Source: Nepenthes gracilis | Lineage: Eukaryota > Streptophyta > Magnoliopsida > Caryophyllales > Nepenthaceae | Assembly (NCBI GenBank): GCA_033239525.1 | Contig: BSYO01000030.1 | Location: forward strand, 10,623,030 to 10,687,029 | DNA length: 64,000 nt | Direction of reading: 5' to 3' | Shown: one piece after another, positions 11,273 to 24,279 of the stretch | Position numbering within the stretch: position 1 is the stretch's first letter | Layout of the letters: each line of letters opens with the position of its first letter | Notes under the pieces: generated by a model | The model's database searches: none | Told to the model about the DNA's origin: nothing | Seen by the model: the letters and a program-made list of their open reading frames with translations, nothing else | Program-made: the position numbers and the translations under genes

Positions 11273-14200
11273 ATGAAGAGGTTCAACTTCAGAAGTCTCA
11301 CATTTATTATGCTTCTCATTGCTCTGCTAGTTTGGTCTTCAAATATTAATACTTGCCATGCAAGAAGAAGCAGGCATTGGAGACATAGAAGACCAATCTT
11401 GAGCTCTTTGTACAACAAGAAAGGAAAAGGTCATGTAAGCCACAGCAATAATCATCATGGTAGCGGTAAACCAAAGCCAAAGGCTGCAGAACATAAAGCA
11501 CCATTTGCAAAAGCTCCACCACCACTACCAAGTCCCGCACCAATAGTCAACCTTCCATCACCATCACCACCACCACTTAGCGGTTCTGACACTGGAACTT
11601 CCACCATCTTCAATGTGCTAGACTTTGGTGCCAAAGGTGATGGAACTACTGATGACACAAAGGTTAGCTGTTGAATAACATTACATTTGCATAGCTTTTC
11701 TGAGGATTCTAAGTTCTTTCGGGCAAGTGTGGTGATTCTAACATGTTTACTATGTTCCACTACACTTTAGGTTGGTAGTTATGGATTATTATAATATAAA
11801 TACGGATAGAACAATCTCAGGAAAGGTCCGATTATTTTAAGTCTACCATACGGACTTAAATTTACGTTATACAAGAGGTCATTTTTATGACTTGAGCTTG
11901 TGACCTCCGGTTCACATGATAACCATTATATCAAAAAACAATTTTGCATTATTAGAATGAATCTTTCACAATTTTGCACTCGATTCACAATGAAAAGTGA
12001 GACACTAATGAACTGTCCCAAAACCCATCAATGCAATTATGAAAGCCTATGGAGAATTCAGTTAGTCATATTTCTTTTTCTTTTGGGTGCTGGATAGTTG
12101 GTCATATTTCTTTTGAAACTACTTAGAAAAACACAATTTTAATTCAATCCTTGTGAGGACATTATCATCAGATGAGTTACTCACATTTGCCTCTGAATGT
12201 ACATAGAAGCGTATGGCATATAGTATTATTCCTAGATGGAAACAAAATAGATTATGGAATAAAAAGGACAATGTAACATCCCTAGGGGAAAGAACAATGT
12301 TAATCAGTAAGGGACCACTAACAACAATTCTCGCTAGGGCAGTTTGCTCTGGGTTCCAACAACATTATTATATAGTTGTGCAGAAACTAACAAAAAAACC
12401 AACAGAAAATTATGTTTAACCGTTTTAAGTAATTCTCACTGGAACTCAAAAATTCATGCTATGGAGTGAAACAGGCATTCCAAGAAGCATGGGCAGAAGC
12501 TTGTAAAGTGGAGGCATCGACGATGGCCGTCCCACCAGGATATCAGTTTCTCATGGGACCTATTTCATTCTCGGGTTATTACTGCCAACCAAATATCATA
12601 TTTCAGGTAATCATCAACAAATTTATCCAACATTTCTCTTTTTAGAGGACAAGTTCTAACATTTAAAAAACCGATATGCCATTAGGCACAGCCATACATA
12701 ACATGAACCATATGGCCTCTTCATTATACCATGTTTCTCCTATCTACTTTTTTCTATTTGATTTTTTGGTTAGGTGGGGAAAGGTTTAGGGGAGGGGTAG
12801 TCTGCAATGGTTGAACTAATAACACAAAAGGACAGTAATGTAACCACAATGACACCAACCTTGGCATTTTAATGTAATCTGACTTGCATAAGAAAAAATC
12901 ACGACAATTTCGGATTGATTCTTTTTGCTGCTAAAGATGGGTCCGAACATCCACGTTTGTCAAGGGCAGCCTTGCGCCTGAGTCAACATTGTGTGATTTG
13001 AGGATGGTCATATATATGGAGCCTTACCCATACTGCAAAGAGTCTGTTTTCATAACATCCATGTCCACATATAATCAGGAAAATCATCATCAACATCAAT
13101 TTTGAACTATGACAGGTTTGGTGACTCCACTTCAAGTTTATAACCTAATTTTGAATCTTTCAGTTGGATGGAACAATACTTGCCTCGACAAGCACCAAAG
13201 TTTGGGGTTCTGGTATCATGTGGTGGCTAGAATTCACAAAGCTGAGAGGGATCACAGTTCAGGGAAAAGGCATCATTGATGGAAGCGGCTCAGTTTGGTG
13301 GCAAGAGTCTCCATATGAGGCTCCAGTGGATGATGAAATGCAGTTAATTGTCCCATTAAACAACACAATGCAGCAAATGCCACCAAAACCAGTAATCATC
13401 TTAACACCACATAAATCTCTTATCCAGTGTGCTCATCTTTCTACATTCTGATAATTATTGCTTGGAAAACATGTGATAGGTAAGAAATGAGCTCAGTGGA
13501 AAGATGCCAAGCATCAAGCCCACGGTAAAGACCAAAATAGTTTCTCACAAACAAGCTCGTCTCTTATTATCACCATCAGAAAGACTAACACAGGAACTTT
13601 CATGTTATGCAGGCATTGAGGTTCTATGGGAGTTTTAACGTGACAGTCACAGGCTTAACAATTCAAAATAGTCCTCAATGCCACCTAAAGTTTGATAGCT
13701 GTATTGGAGTCTCAGTTCATGAATTGAACATTTCATCACCTGGTGACAGTCCCAACACAGATGGAATCCACCTCCAGAATTCCAGAGATGTGAACATTCA
13801 CACTACCAGTCTGTCTTGTGGTAATTATACTTTCATCACCATAATTAGAAATCCAAAAATGGCACACATCCTAGCAGGTTCATGACCTACAGAATGAAAG
13901 TTGAAAATCCAGAAAACAACTACCATAACACATCAATATCAACACAGATATTAACTTGATGTACGAGACTCCCACTATGTGAGGGTTTTTGGAAATGGTT
14001 GGACCATTTTAGATCTATTTTATGAGGTATTATCTTACATTATATAAGATGTCATTTTTATGATTCGATGTCATATGACAACAACTCTCCCATTGCACCA
14101 ATGCTCCCCTTTTGAGAATGGCATATACCGAATAGAATTGATGCATGTAGGACAAAAGGTGGAACTTACATGAAACAACCTTATCCTTTGCATTTTGTTG

Positions 14201-15601
14201 CAACAATATTGCTTGAAGACCAACCATTGACTACTAGCCATCTGGAAGCTTGGAATCATCCACATTAACATTTTTTACTGTTGCTCATTTCCACCAATTA
14301 AGTGACACATGTTAGTACAGCAACCACTAAGGATCAAGCTGTGAACCTCTGTATACAGTACTTACTATAAGAACTGATGAAGAAATCAAATAAATACTAT
14401 CATAATATAACTTTGCATTGCTCAAAAACAATGTGTATGCGTCCATCTCTAGCAGTAAACAATTTTGTGCAGGTGATGACTGTGTATCTATACAAACTGG
14501 ATGTTCAAACATATACATTCACAATGTGAACTGCGGACCTGGACATGGAATCAGCATTGGAGGATTAGGAAGGGATAACACAAAAGCCTGTGTCTCAAAC
14601 ATCACAGTCAGAGACATCACAATGCAAAACACAATGACTGGAGTCCGAATAAAAACATGGCAGGTACATACAAAACTTAAAGTTCAACCCGGACATAAGT
14701 AAAGTCTGTTGGTAATAACTCCTGGTATATAATGCTAGAGGGTTAGCCATCTGGCAATGATAGGTTGCTCATAAACATCTAGAGGTTACTAATTCAATTC
14801 ACAAAAGCAACCTCTCAGAATGAAAGAGTAAGGCTGTCTAATCTAACATTTCAAAGGCCTGTAATGCGGGACAATAAAAGCCTTGTGGCAATAGACCACC
14901 TTCGTCATTGATAATGACTCCCTATTAAACAACCATATCATTCTTTATGAGACTAAATTATTTAGTCTCATCCCAAAAAGAAAACATGCTCGTTCAGAGG
15001 AATCAGCACAAGGCAATTCACATATTTTGACATAGTTTAGTGGTCCAAACGATTTTAAGATGTCATTTGAATTCCACAAGAACAAAACTCCATTTCAGCT
15101 GCTATACATTTATTTTGATGATATCCCTAGTTAAATAAACTCATCCTTGATACAATTGGTCCTGCAAAGGCAATTTTTTAAAAACTTCACTGTTACAAAA
15201 TGCAGGGTGGTTCAGGCTCTGTGCAAGGTGTGCTATTCTCAAACATTCAAGTTTCTGAAGTTGAGCTACCAGTTGTAATAGACCAATACTATTGTGACAA
15301 AAGAACATGTAAGAATCAAACATCAGCTGTTGCTCTATCAGGAATCACCTATGAAGGAATAAGAGGGACATACACGGTAAAACCAGTACACTTTGCCTGC
15401 AGCGATAACCTACCATGCATGGATGTAATTCTAACCGACATACAACTAAAGCCGCAGCAAGAAAGCTATAGATTATATGATCCCTTCTGCTGGCAAACCT
15501 TTGGAGAACTCAGCACACCATGTGTACCTCCCATTGACTGTCTACAGATTGGAAAGCCATCAAAAAATCGGCTTCAGGGTTCTGAGCAAGATATATGTTG
15601 A
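11273..15601 (+). CDS. Secreted polygalacturonase (glycoside hydrolase family 28)
   Basis: Six coding exons join in frame: 11273-11662, 12475-12606, 13164-13391, 13613-13820, 14473-14663, 15206-15601, all with GT-AG borders, giving 514 aa. The enzyme hydrolyses alpha-1,4-galacturonic links of cell-wall pectin. All four GH28 motifs are present: SPNTDGIH (N298-D300), GDD (residues 320-322), GHG (343-345) and RIK (378-380), supplying the acid residues, the histidine and the substrate-binding Arg-Lys. Residues 1-30 are a signal peptide (hydrophobic [13 protein letters not shown], likely cut after CHA). Residues 31-115 form a basic, His-rich then Pro-rich extension typical of one long plant polygalacturonase clade. 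The catalytic domain starts near [17 protein letters not shown]. The start is the first in-frame ATG after the CT-rich leader. Confidence 0.95.
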
Positions 15602-18600
15602 GTTTACCCTAGCTCCCATTGATTTTGTGGTGCATTTCATTCATGGTTACAATGATATTACAACCTCTTGTAAACACTCACCTGGTTACAAAGTACATAA
15701 TTAAATGGCTTTAGGTTAAAGATGTAGACTAGGGCTACATCAGCTCCCAGCCTGCTTGCCTACACCAGGAAAGGGAGGGCAATCCTTAGGTAGAGCTTGA
15801 TTGTAGAGTATATAAAGTGGCCCTTGTATCCATTCTGGATTGTCCCATTGTAATACAATTTTTTTTTTTAAAAAAAATCCTAGGAAGATGTTCAAGATAT
15901 GACAAGCTTGATTTTGAATAAAAAGAGAAGATATCAATAAAGTATAGATCGACATAAACCTTGGTACAATTATTAATGTTTTTCACACATACTGGAACAA
16001 GAGATGACACAATATTCTATAATTATCACAAACATGCATGAATAAGCACAATGTTATTATCTTGGCAACAGCTGGGATACCTAGACAGAAAAATTAACGA
16101 CGTCATGAGTAATAGCTTAATAGAGTGACCTATGGGTGATCCGAACAACGGAAAATTTTGTAGCTGGAACTATGTTGTATTTCAAATCATTGAGTATCTC
16201 ATTGATTTGAAAGAGTTAACAGTCTGGACAAAGGCCAATATCTCAAGAAGCAGAAAGAAGAAGTTAACAGTCTGCAGTTGTGATAGTATCAGTCCGATAA
16301 AAGAAGTGAATCAACCAACTATTTCCACAAGGTAATGTCACAAAACCACCTTTCAGCCACCCAATTTGCCGTGGTTGTGCCCATAGGCAATCTATTCCTT
16401 CCTTTATATCCTCTTTGTCATCTGATGCAGCATTCTCAAAAGAAAAGGACCACTCTCCTCCTCTATCTGTGTTCACTTCCTCCAATCATCCATCTTTTCT
16501 CAATCAGACAAGTAGCGTCTGACTTCTCTCATCCAATCATTCTCTCTCTCTCTCTCTCTCATCTCCTCAGACTGTTGTTTCAATTACAGCTCATCCGCCC
16601 AATTTGATTGTTTTGGATGGTAAATTTGATTACAGAGCAGGTTCATTTCTTTCCTTATTTTCTTTTTTGATATGAAATCCATAATTTTGATGGGTTCTTG
16701 GCTTGGAAATTTTCAGCTTGGATGATGTCGGTTTTGATTCCAGAATATGAACATGTAAATGTTGGCGAATGCTAAAACTCGTTACAGGCCATAGAAATTT
16801 CGTAAACACAATAATAATAGGAAATAAATCATACTGTCCCTGGGACTAACATTGTAAAAATTGGCCAATCTATTGGTTATCATCCTACACCGAAAGGCGA
16901 ACCGAGGCTCTGCACAAAAATCTTAGGCATGGATAAAGCATCAAAATCATGGATTTTTTTTTTTTTATTAGCATGGAAGTATAAGATGCGGTAATATGTG
17001 ATCTAATAGCATCAATTTATCAATCATCTATAAATTACTTCAGAAGTAATTAAGGAACCGCAGGATGCTATTTTCTTTTCTAACTAAACAATTACAGAAA
17101 ACTGAATAATCAGATATCCAAAATCCATCAGAGTGGGAGCGGTTATCTGATGAAAGAATCTGAACTGAAAGCTCGTCAGTGAAACTAGTACAGAGAAGGT
17201 GACGAGATTACAGATTGTTACCGATTCGCAGGGCACGATCAAGGAGAAGAAACCCAATCGGCCGTGGAGCCTACTTCAACAGAGAAGGAGAAGGGTTTCG
17301 TTTTGTTTTTCCTCTTCAGTTTCCCTCCGCCATTTGAGTTGCAAAAGATTATTAAGCAATCTCAACTATCGTTTTGCTTAAATTTGAATTTTTATTTGAC
17401 AATTATAAATCATTATGTGTGCATAACACAGAGATAAGAACATATATAGAAAAGAATACAAAGTACATCATTTATTTTATCTCTTTTTTTTTTGTATATG
17501 TATTTGTATTTAAAGATCTTGAAACATATACTGTGGCGACTCAAGTCCGTTGTGGCGACTCAAGTCCGGTCATAAATTATTGCTTGGTTTGTTCATATAA
17601 AATATCATTAATCTCATACAGAGTATTAAACATATCGTATAATAAATGATAAATGATAAAATAAAAGTATTTTGATTAGAGATCCTTCAATAGATTTTCA
17701 AAAATCTAATTCAGTACAAGGTTACGATTATGTAAGATAATAATAATTCTCATAGGTTTTATTCTATTACTGTAAACCAAATATCGCGTATTTATACCCC
17801 ATCATAAATAAAAAAAAGTATTGGACATTACAACTTTACCAAAATTTTTAGTCTCCTCCCAAGACTTTAGTGGTAGATATAAATAGATGTTATTTTCTCC
17901 TATCAAAGCTTGTTGAAATCATCAATAAAAACTTCTTTTCCCTTTGTTTTCTGCCTTCAATCCCCACATTAGAATGAGAATCATTACCTAAGTATGCTAG
18001 GATTATAATCTTTTAATATAGTTGAATATAATTTTCTTCCCAAAATTTGGAATATTATCTTCTCCAAAATATCTCAGTCATCCCATCAAAGGACTCAAGT
18101 AGCCTAAGAAAAAACTATAATTTCCTATTTTATGAAGGTGACCACCAAGCTAACAAAGAACTAGGGTTAGGATTTCAAATGAATTTTCTTCTAAATCTTC
18201 CAACTTTTAATTAAGTATTAATTCTCTCAATATTCAAAATGTTTCTTGTTACACCCCAATGCGGTTACTACCCGAGCCTTCCTCAAGAACCCTCTAATAT
18301 CTTGTTAATATGATAATCTTTTATTAAATAGTTTATCAAATATAAATAATTTACAATTAAAATATTCTTAAAATAATCACATAAATTTCACAGAAAATTA
18401 CATATATAAAATAAGTAAACTGAAAACATTCGGGTTACTACATAGACGGATTATGGGCAAATGAGAAGGGATAGTAACTTGAAACACAAAAGGATCAAGC
18501 ATTAACTACACTATTATTATACCTTGTTTGTTATCCCTTTGATCATACCACTTCACCACGGATTATATTCAACAATTCTATATAATCAGTTCGAGAAGTA

Positions 18601-19150
18601 CAAGTAGATGATTCCCACTGTTTTTGGTGTTTTGCACTAAGTTACTGTTATTCAAAGTTACTATTCTATTGGCCTATAAATCATAATGCACAGATTCCCC
18701 ACAAGCAATTCACCCATATTGAAATGATGTTCTTATAACTACTTATCTCATAAATAGAATACCTTCTCCAAAGCTTCAAAACAAATTCCCACTTTCTCTT
18801 CTCTTCTCTTCTCTTCTATATGAAACTTGATTATCAATGTGGAAAAATGTTTGGTTGCCTTTGCTTATACCATGATACATAACAGGCAAAAGTTTGATCC
18901 AAGAGTTAAAAAATAAATCTTGTTAAGTTATTTATTTGGGGTCAAAGAATATAAGTTATTGTATTTAGATATTCACTTTGTCTTTCAGATTTTGCTCATC
19001 TATATCTAGTGATAAATCTTCTTCCACCATATACCCTTTATCTTCTTTTAATGTTATACAATAGTTTATCCTCCAAATATTATGCTGTTACTTCATCCAT
19101 TTTCACATAGGTTGAACCAACAACAAGCAATCAGTCTATACAGTTTCAAT
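15602..19150. other. Spacer downstream of polygalacturonase
   Basis: AATAAA-type signals at about 15917 and 15936 could end the polygalacturonase transcript. A CT microsatellite at about 16541-16561 sits in CT-rich, leader-like sequence. A 19-base near-duplicate (gtggcgactcaagtccg) occurs twice at about 17533-17570. No complete gene was found. The interval 16330-17380 has a moderate base composition that might mark a lost gene or a promoter. Confidence 0.5.
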
Positions 19151-19154
19151 TTAG

Positions 19155-19380
19155 CATAAATCTATGAAAGTTGCAATAACAGTCTTGGAACTCAATGACA
19201 CATGAGAACTCACAAATTTACTTCATGGAAAGAACACAATTGAGTCTAATGTGGTCTATAAAATCAAAAGGAAATATGATGGCACTATTGAGAGATATGA
19301 AGCATGTTTGGTGGCTAAAAAATACACACAGCATAAGGGCATTGATTATATGAAACATTTTCACTAGTTGCAAATTTGAT
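19155..19380 (+). pseudogene. Copia reverse-transcriptase relic
   Basis: The plus strand translates, with a few stops, to blocks matching the start of Copia reverse transcriptase: VVYKIKRKYDGTIERYEA, then LVAKKYTQHKGIDY. The family pattern is KWVYKIK..DG.IERYKARLVAKG.TQ..GIDY. Only about 75 codons remain, and no LTRs or other pol domains lie beside it, so it is a small old fragment. Confidence 0.75.
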
Positions 19381-19781
19381 AATATTGAGAAATTTATTAT
19401 TTGTGGTCATTATAAGATAACATACCTTTATTAATTTAATATTATAAATACTTTTTTATATGAAGATTTTTTTGAAGGGTTTACATGAAATCTCCTCTTG
19501 GATAACCAACCACATCTCCAACCTCATCTCCAAGGCAAATTTGCAGGTTGAGAATGACCCTTTATTGTCCAAGGCTTGAAGGCAGTGATATACCAAATTT
19601 TCTTCTTCTCTACTAAGCTTTGCTTTCAAATAATTCAAAGCTGATTATATTTTATTTATCAAACACTAAGGTTCACCTTTCATGGATTAATTAGTCTAGA
19701 TATATGACATCAGTATCGCATCCCATGAGCCATTTCTAATAATCACATATTTCAAGAAGTTTCGGTAGTCTAAATTTCTGT

Positions 19782-20540
19782 TCAAAGATTTGGGTACCTA
19801 TCATAAAATCTTCCAAAGCATGATCCAGCGCCCCCGTTATAGCCATCAATGTTCTCGACGACATCAATAGATTTCAGAGGAATATCGTCACAGTTGTTAG
19901 CTTTTTCAAAGGGGTTTGGAGTTCCCAGCTGGTCTATATCCCCGGGGAGCACAGATTTCTTATAATTGTCAATTGAGTGACCAAACCCTATACAAATTGA
20001 GAAGAAATTCACATGCAAGCGCACACTGTGCCGATCTCAACTGTGATATTACACCTTGAAATAGGGTTAACACCCACCACCAAATCAAAAGAATCAGGCA
20101 AAATGATATAATCAAGCAAAACAACATTGGCATCAGCAAGTACACCGATAACATGGCTAGACCCTCCAAGGACCAAAATTCCAAAGGAAGATTATAAAAT
20201 TTAACCCAAATTGGAATTTTGCAGTCTTCATCCTTTCTAAAAAGCCATTCTTGGCTGCCAAGTCTGAAAGAAAATAAACATTTCAGTAAACGTTCAAGGA
20301 CCGTTCTCACAGATTTTCTGCATACAATTTAAATCAAAAAATCTAATTAAGGGAAACTTTTTAGAATCCTTAAGGCTTTGAATAAGCACCATTTTTTCCC
20401 CTGAACTTTTCACAATTGCCTCCACCAAGTGGAAAACCGCTTTCTTCCTATGAAATAATCCACTGGTGTCAATCCCCAATTTTTAGCACCCAAAATATCC
20501 GCAAGGGCCTAATAATCTTTTGTCACCTATAAAAATTGGT
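19782..20540 (-). pseudogene. LINE ORF1-like relic (DUF4283 plus zinc-knuckle region)
   Basis: Minus-strand frames show the DUF4283 pattern of plant LINE ORF1 proteins. An early block (near 20479-20294) ends in the family's GPW-like turn. It is followed by IPIWVKFYNLPLEFWSLEGL (20310-19969) and a CIGFGHSIDNYKKS stretch that recalls the Cys-X2-Cys-X-GFGHS-X-C zinc knuckle. Frames shift at least twice. No endonuclease or reverse transcriptase follows, so only the ORF1 part survives. A host gene derived from DUF4283 is less likely. Confidence 0.65.
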
Positions 20541-20906
20541 GGATTGAACTTAAAAGTGGACCTCAGTCGGTACATCAATTACAATTATTTCAGCCAATCT
20601 AAACATATCATAGCCCCCAACCATAGTCTTACAATTCGATTCACTAAATAAGGCTAAAATTAATACAACAGTCATCCAATAAATTTAATATTGAACCATG
20701 AACAACACCTCAAAAAGGGATTTGGGAGAGTTGACCGGCAGCATTTCAAAGCAACTGAGCCACACTTGAGACCTCAATGCGATTGGAGATGAGGGCCTTT
20801 AATGGACATATTTATGGGACATAATATAACTTTTATGTGTACTTATTAATCAAAAAATGTAAAAGAGATTTGGTGTTATTTACAAATATTTAAAATATAT
20901 TAAAAA

Positions 20907-20911
20907 GGATG
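20907..20911. repeat. Target-site duplication (ggatg), left flank of the gypsy element
   Basis: These five bases precede the left LTR. The right flank at 32661-32665 reads ggata, so four of five bases match, as expected for an old insertion. Confidence 0.65.
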
Positions 20912-21791
20912 TGATTAGTACGTTATTAACCGGCTGGCCCAAGAAGAAGGAACGGCCCATTTAGGCTCAAGACGGTCAATGCTTCCGTTAAACATGCAAG
21001 ACGGTCAATGCTTCCAGTGACCGAAAATATGACCAATTGATCGGCTGAAGACCAGGCCTCATGCAGTGCAGGCCCAGATTTGCCCACGCGTCCGTCCACG
21101 TACAACAGCAGTCTTCTCCCCAAATTTTGCGCTCTCTACAGAAGGTAACCTCCATTGTAATGATTGCTCCTAGAATCAATGCGCATCCCTGAAAGAAGGT
21201 GCGAGAATCATTTCCTTGTCTGCTGGAAACCCTAGCGGTTACAGGATGCAGAAGGAAAGTAATCAATTCAACGACCGTTACAGTCATAAAGGCAGCATAC
21301 TAGAAAAGGCAACGATCCTAACAGAGCGCGAGTATCAAGCCCTTCTACACAAGGAAGACAGTCCAACGCAACGATTATAAAAGGCCATGGAGTTCACTCT
21401 TTAAGGCACGCTTTCACTTGCCTGTAAAAAGCCTTTTCTTGCAAAAGCTCTCGCGTTTTCAGCATTCTAGTTCTCTCTTTGCTACTACATTCTCAACGAA
21501 CATAATACTTAGAGATTTCGCTTCTCACGAGCAACCCAAGCTTCTCAGTCTATGAGAACACCCCACGAAAAAACACTCTTAGCATATATATTGCATCTCA
21601 TTGCATCCTCCTTACTTCGAAGGTTGTATACCGATTTGAGCGTCGGAGTGTTTTTAGTCAGACAATCTCCTGCCGTCACCTGACCTTTTGTTCGTAGTTG
21701 TGGTGTGCAAGATCTAGACTAAAAGGATATAGCCGGCTCAGACGAATGACTTAACTCGAATCTGTTCAAAATTTGGATCCATGACACATCA
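20912..21791 (+). repeat. Gypsy 5' LTR
   Basis: It is about 880 bp and begins TGATTAG. Shared blocks with 31770-32660 include GGCCCAAGAAGAAGGAAC, AACCCTAGCGGTTA, GATTATAAAAGG and AATCTGTTC near the end. It ends CATCA just before the primer-binding site. Scattered substitutions separate the two copies. Confidence 0.88.
21376..21383 (+). promoter_or_regulatory. TATA box of the gypsy 5' LTR
   Basis: TATAAAAG lies at the same place in both LTRs (the other copy is at 32234-32241). It is the likely core promoter for the retrotransposon transcript. Confidence 0.65.
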
Positions 21792-21811
21792 TTGGTGCCG
21801 TCTGTGAGAAG
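21792..21811 (+). other. Gypsy primer-binding site
   Basis: The bases TTGGTGCCGTCTGTGAGAAG directly follow the LTR end. They resemble the TTGGCGCCGTCTGTGGGAA seen at this position in many plant Tat elements. The matching tRNA was not assigned. Confidence 0.7.
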
Positions 21812-21881
21812 CTTACGAAAAACCCACCGCTTCTTACAACAACTTCCCTGTTCAATTTCACAATCTGTTTCACCCATTGGA

Positions 21882-23020
21882 ATGGTGAACACCAGAATGT
21901 AAGCAATCAATTCCGCTAGAGACGCGACCACACCCAACAGGACCACTCTACTGGTAACCTGGTTAATAGGGTGGTCAACGGAGTACCCGCTTAATTTTTT
22001 TAGAACTTGGCGGAACAAATGAGCAATATGAATCAAACGCTTCAGATGCTATGGGCCTGCCAGGAAAGTACCAAGTAGGGGGCTCTGCCCGCAGTAGTCC
22101 CTATTCCGACCTTCAGGAGAAGAGGCGAGAAGAAGAAGAAGTCATCCAAGAAGACTAGGAGGTCAAGCAACACTCAAGCTCCGGAGGCCTCATACACTTA
22201 GAGCCGTTCAAGGCTTGAAGGACGTTTGGGCAGTAGAACTCTGGATGAGAGTCCAAAATTGAGGAATCCCCAATACTCTCAAGCGGAGACCAGACATTAG
22301 GCTCAGGAGGGAGTCTCCAGGATCATTAGATCCACTGGTGGCAGTAGCTGGCCGGCTACTCGCTACACTAGAGAAAGAACGGAGTTGAGAACCTACTTCA
22401 ACTCCAACAGAATTGGTAATGCCGCTCGCACAGATTCGACGGTGGAGAAGATCTTGAACCGCGTGTTCAAGGATGACAAACACGTCATAGATTTGGACAG
22501 ATTTTCCTTTACATCACAGATCTTGAATCACCCTTTGCCGGCAAGGTTCAAGATGCCAACCCTTAACTCTTACAATGGAAGTGCTGATCCTATGGATCAC
22601 CTAGATTATTTTCGCACCTATCTGAGTCTCCAGGGGAGAGACAACGCAGCGATGTGCCGTTACTTCCCTCTTACGCTGAAGGGAGACACTCGCATTTGGT
22701 TTCATCATCTCCTGTCAGATTTGATTCGGAGCTTCCGAGAGCTTATTGATCTATTCTTGGCGCAATACGCTTCCAACCTTTGGGAAGAGAAGTAGCCATG
22801 GTATTTCTTCCACATCAAGCAAAAGCAGGGAGAGAATTCAAGGAACTTCCTGAATCGCTTCGTGGTGGAGGCCAGAAGGATTCTCAGGCTCATTGGAGAG
22901 ATCTTTAGGCATTTGATGCACAAGAATTCACAGACCTTCCTAGAAGCGAAATATATCACCTGGGCCTACGCAACAGCCGAAGAGGCCAACGAGGCTAAGC
23001 GTCCCGAAAGGACCAAATAG
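21882..23020 (+). pseudogene. Gypsy gag remnant (retrotransposon gag domain)
   Basis: The frame opens at ATG 21882 with MVNTRM followed by a stop, where Tat Gag proteins usually begin MVNTR. After frame changes, 22385-22795 gives a clear gag core: FKMPTLNSYNGSADPMDHL, then FPLTLKGDTRIWFHHL, then LFLAQY. Homology continues past a UAG at 22793-22795 with FFHIKQKQGENSRNFLNRF, to another UAG near 23018. The gag core packages element RNA. Confidence 0.88.
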
Positions 23021-23559
23021 CCTCACTCTTTTCCAACCGAGGGAAAGATAAAGTACAACGGAGACGATCACTCCCATAGGAAGCAGCACAAGGCCAGAGC
23101 ACAAAAGCAAGGGATTACAAGCCGATCAACCTAACACCCACCCCTGACCGACATGCACTCCAATGTCCTCATGCAGATCCATGAGGAGAAATTCGTTAAG
23201 TAGCCCAAACCACTTAAGAAAGCGGAGGGAGGAAATCCAACGAAGTATTGTAATTTTTATCGATCTCCCGAATACTCTATTGAGGACTATAAGACTCTTC
23301 AGTAGGAGATCGAAGAGCTCATCCGGAGGGGCTACCTTACTAGGTTCATCAGGAATCTTGAACAAACTTCTGATTCCTCAAGCGAGGAATGACCATAGCC
23401 TTCCCAATCACGGAATTGGGTCACGGATGAAGTTGTCAATACGTTCGCAACCCAACTTGCCAAGATCCCAGCGGATCGCAAGGAGTAGCAAATTAGGTGG
23501 AAGAAGCAGCGCACAGGGGACAACGTTATTAGCTTTAGTGATAATGACATGGAACATAT

Positions 23560-24020
23560 AATCTCCCCCCATGCAGATCCCCTTATTGTATCCGCACTCG
23601 TTTCGAACGGTAGCGTTGATTACTAACCGAAATGAGTTTTTATTGATAAGGAAAGTTTTCGATATTTGCTTTATCTTGATACCATTTTTAAGCTTTGTTT
23701 AAAAAAGAGTCAATTGAAACCTGTCGAAGGCCCACTCTATGGCCTTGACAACGAGCCAGTAGCCGTCCAATGAACGATCAAGTTGGAGGTAACTTTAGGC
23801 ACGTACCTAAGAACGGCGAGTCATATATTCACCTTCTTGGTCATCGACCTGCCTTCTGTGCACAACACTATACTAGGTCGCCTGTGCCTAATAGCATTCG
23901 AAGTCGTCAATTTCATACCGCATCTCAAGATGAAATTTCCAACAGCATGTGGTATTGATGAAGTATTGGGTGGCCAAGTCACTAGGAGGACATGCTACAT
24001 GTTTCAGATAACTCCAAGTG
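23560..24020 (+). pseudogene. Gypsy protease region remnant
   Basis: The stretch has the Tat protease surroundings: FIDKESFRYLLYLD, PVEGPLYGLDNEPV, then TFLVIDLPSVHNTILGRLCL and HLKMKFPTACGIDEVLGGQV. In the catalytic loop the family's D-S/G-G pattern is replaced by D-K-E, so the enzyme would be inactive even without the stops. The frame changes near 23780. Confidence 0.75.
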
Positions 24021-24279
24021 ACAGCACAAAGATAGTAGGAGAGCTTGACCAACGAGGTGAAATAACCTTACAACAAGCGCAGCCTAGTGAGGCAACCAAT
24101 CTAATCCCATTGAATCCGAAGGACCCGGAGAGGTGCGTACAGATTGGGGACTCACTCACCAGGACACTGCGCAATGAGTTAATAGGATTTTTATGACAGA
24201 ATGCTGATATCTTCGTGTGGGCTTCCACTGCCATGCCTGGAATTTCGGTCGGAGTAATGGTCCACAAGTTGGGCCTCAA

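Noticed and set aside
16264..16485. Minus-strand open frame of 73 codons with a plausible-looking composition
   Set aside because: It begins with TTG, has no ATG, a stop lies just upstream, and no splice acceptor or domain supports it.
17199..17381. Short plus-strand frame rich in Arg and Ser near a leader-like CT-rich region
   Set aside because: No domain, no clear exon partner on either strand; the region could be a promoter remnant.
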